A stretch of DNA of 58,578 nucleotides, from assembly GCA_947495685.1 (NCBI GenBank), contig CANLZY010000031.1, positions 1 to 58,578 on the forward strand. Reading direction: 5' to 3'. Each line of letters opens with the position of its first letter. Within the stretch, counting starts at the first letter, position 1. This document shows positions 58,164 through 58,578 of this stretch, piece after piece. This stretch comes from an uncultured Tropicimonas sp. Lineage in GTDB: Bacteria; Pseudomonadota; Alphaproteobacteria; Rhodobacterales; Rhodobacteraceae. The notes under the pieces are model-generated. The model was not told where the DNA came from and ran no database searches. It was given only the letters and a program-made list of their open reading frames with translations. Made by a program: the position numbers and the translations under genes.

Positions 58164-58578
58164 CGGGCAGTCGACAAGCGCTGCGGTCGACGCCGCCCCG
58201 CCCTTGCGGCACCAATGTGCCGAAGTCGCATGATTTGAAACACCGCATCGAAGGAAGACGCCACCGGGCAGCGGTTGGCATCGTCCGTGTGAAATTGGCA
58301 AAGAACGTGTTTCAAGCACGCGACGCCGAAATCAGACAGGGCGGTGGTCTTCCGTCGCAATCCGTGAGCGGGCCCACTTGGGTGGTTCAAGACACATATT
58401 CAAGGACCTCGTCACAACTTCAACCTGCCAAAACGTGTGACGATCTCTTCGGGCCTTGATCTGCTGGTGGCCATCAATGGTTCGCCACTTCCCCAGACAA
58501 TTGTAAGCGACGGCTGAGGCCCACGTTGTAGGATCGACCGTCGGCTGCGAGATCTCTGCCATCTCATGATGGGGAGTG
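58164..58578. other. Right-edge region with no supported gene
   Basis: These 415 bp follow the VanZ-like gene. A small hairpin CGGCAC-CAAT-GTGCCG at 58207-58222 and a repeated GTCGAC near 58168-58190 are visible, but no T-run makes a clear terminator. Short frames on both strands lack ribosome binding sites or coding character. The upstream gene's terminator or a promoter for a gene beyond the window may be here. Confidence 0.55.

Overview
The window reads as chromosomal DNA of a GC-rich alphaproteobacterium, most likely a marine member of the Rhodobacteraceae (roseobacter group). This rests on the overall protein style, the high GC content and the mix of families present (KatG/OxyR pair, YjbF/YjbH proteins, KpsMTE-type exporter, RTX proteins, CAP-domain protein). 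No database search was possible, so the taxonomic call is an inference. I saw no rRNA, tRNA, insertion sequence, prophage or CRISPR array.

Positions 1-15.8 kb are general metabolism and stress genes: the first codons of a leftward gene at the left edge; a FadR-type GntR regulator; a cation diffusion facilitator; a two-gene molybdenum hydroxylase (isoquinoline 1-oxidoreductase-like); a lytic transglycosylase; divergent katG and oxyR; three small uncharacterised envelope genes; and a glycerol-3-phosphate block (DeoR-type repressor divergent from glpD and glpK).

Positions 15.8-58.2 kb are one large cell-surface polysaccharide region. It holds an ABC capsule exporter (KpsT/KpsE leftward, KpsM rightward), a rightward glycosyltransferase block (two paralogous GT4-like enzymes, UDP-galactopyranose mutase, a double-GT2 protein and a 1353-residue multidomain transferase), an RTX protein, a galactofuranosyltransferase-like enzyme, a Wza-type outer-membrane lipoprotein, a serralysin-like RTX protease, a WbaP/ExoY-type sugar-phosphate transferase, UDP-glucose dehydrogenase, UDP-glucuronate 4-epimerase, YjbE/YjbF/YjbH-like proteins, a three-gene lipid A glycosylation module (GT2, LAB_N, GT39), a LacI-type regulator, a GDP-mannose pyrophosphorylase (manC), and a last block with a small secreted peptide, a PF14907-type nucleotidyltransferase, a PqqD-HPr-kinase fusion, a Wzc-type tyrosine autokinase, a PPP-type phosphatase and a VanZ-like protein.

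Together these genes would supply UDP-Galf, UDP-GlcA, UDP-GalA and GDP-Man, build and export one or more extracellular polysaccharides, and decorate the surface with RTX proteins. The two most unusual items are (1) the 1353-residue protein at 26688-30749, which begins with a domain that matches the residue spacing of galectin carbohydrate-recognition domains and also carries GT31-like and GT92/GT2-like domains, an architecture reminiscent of plant hydroxyproline galactosyltransferases; and (2) the cassette at 52029-54539, in which a small Tat-like peptide with two C-terminal cysteines sits next to a nucleotidyltransferase and a fused PqqD-like/HPr-kinase-like protein, resembling an orphan peptide-tailoring system embedded in a polysaccharide locus. 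A membrane protein with a C-terminal OmpR-like winged helix (10973-11677) is a third candidate for new biology.
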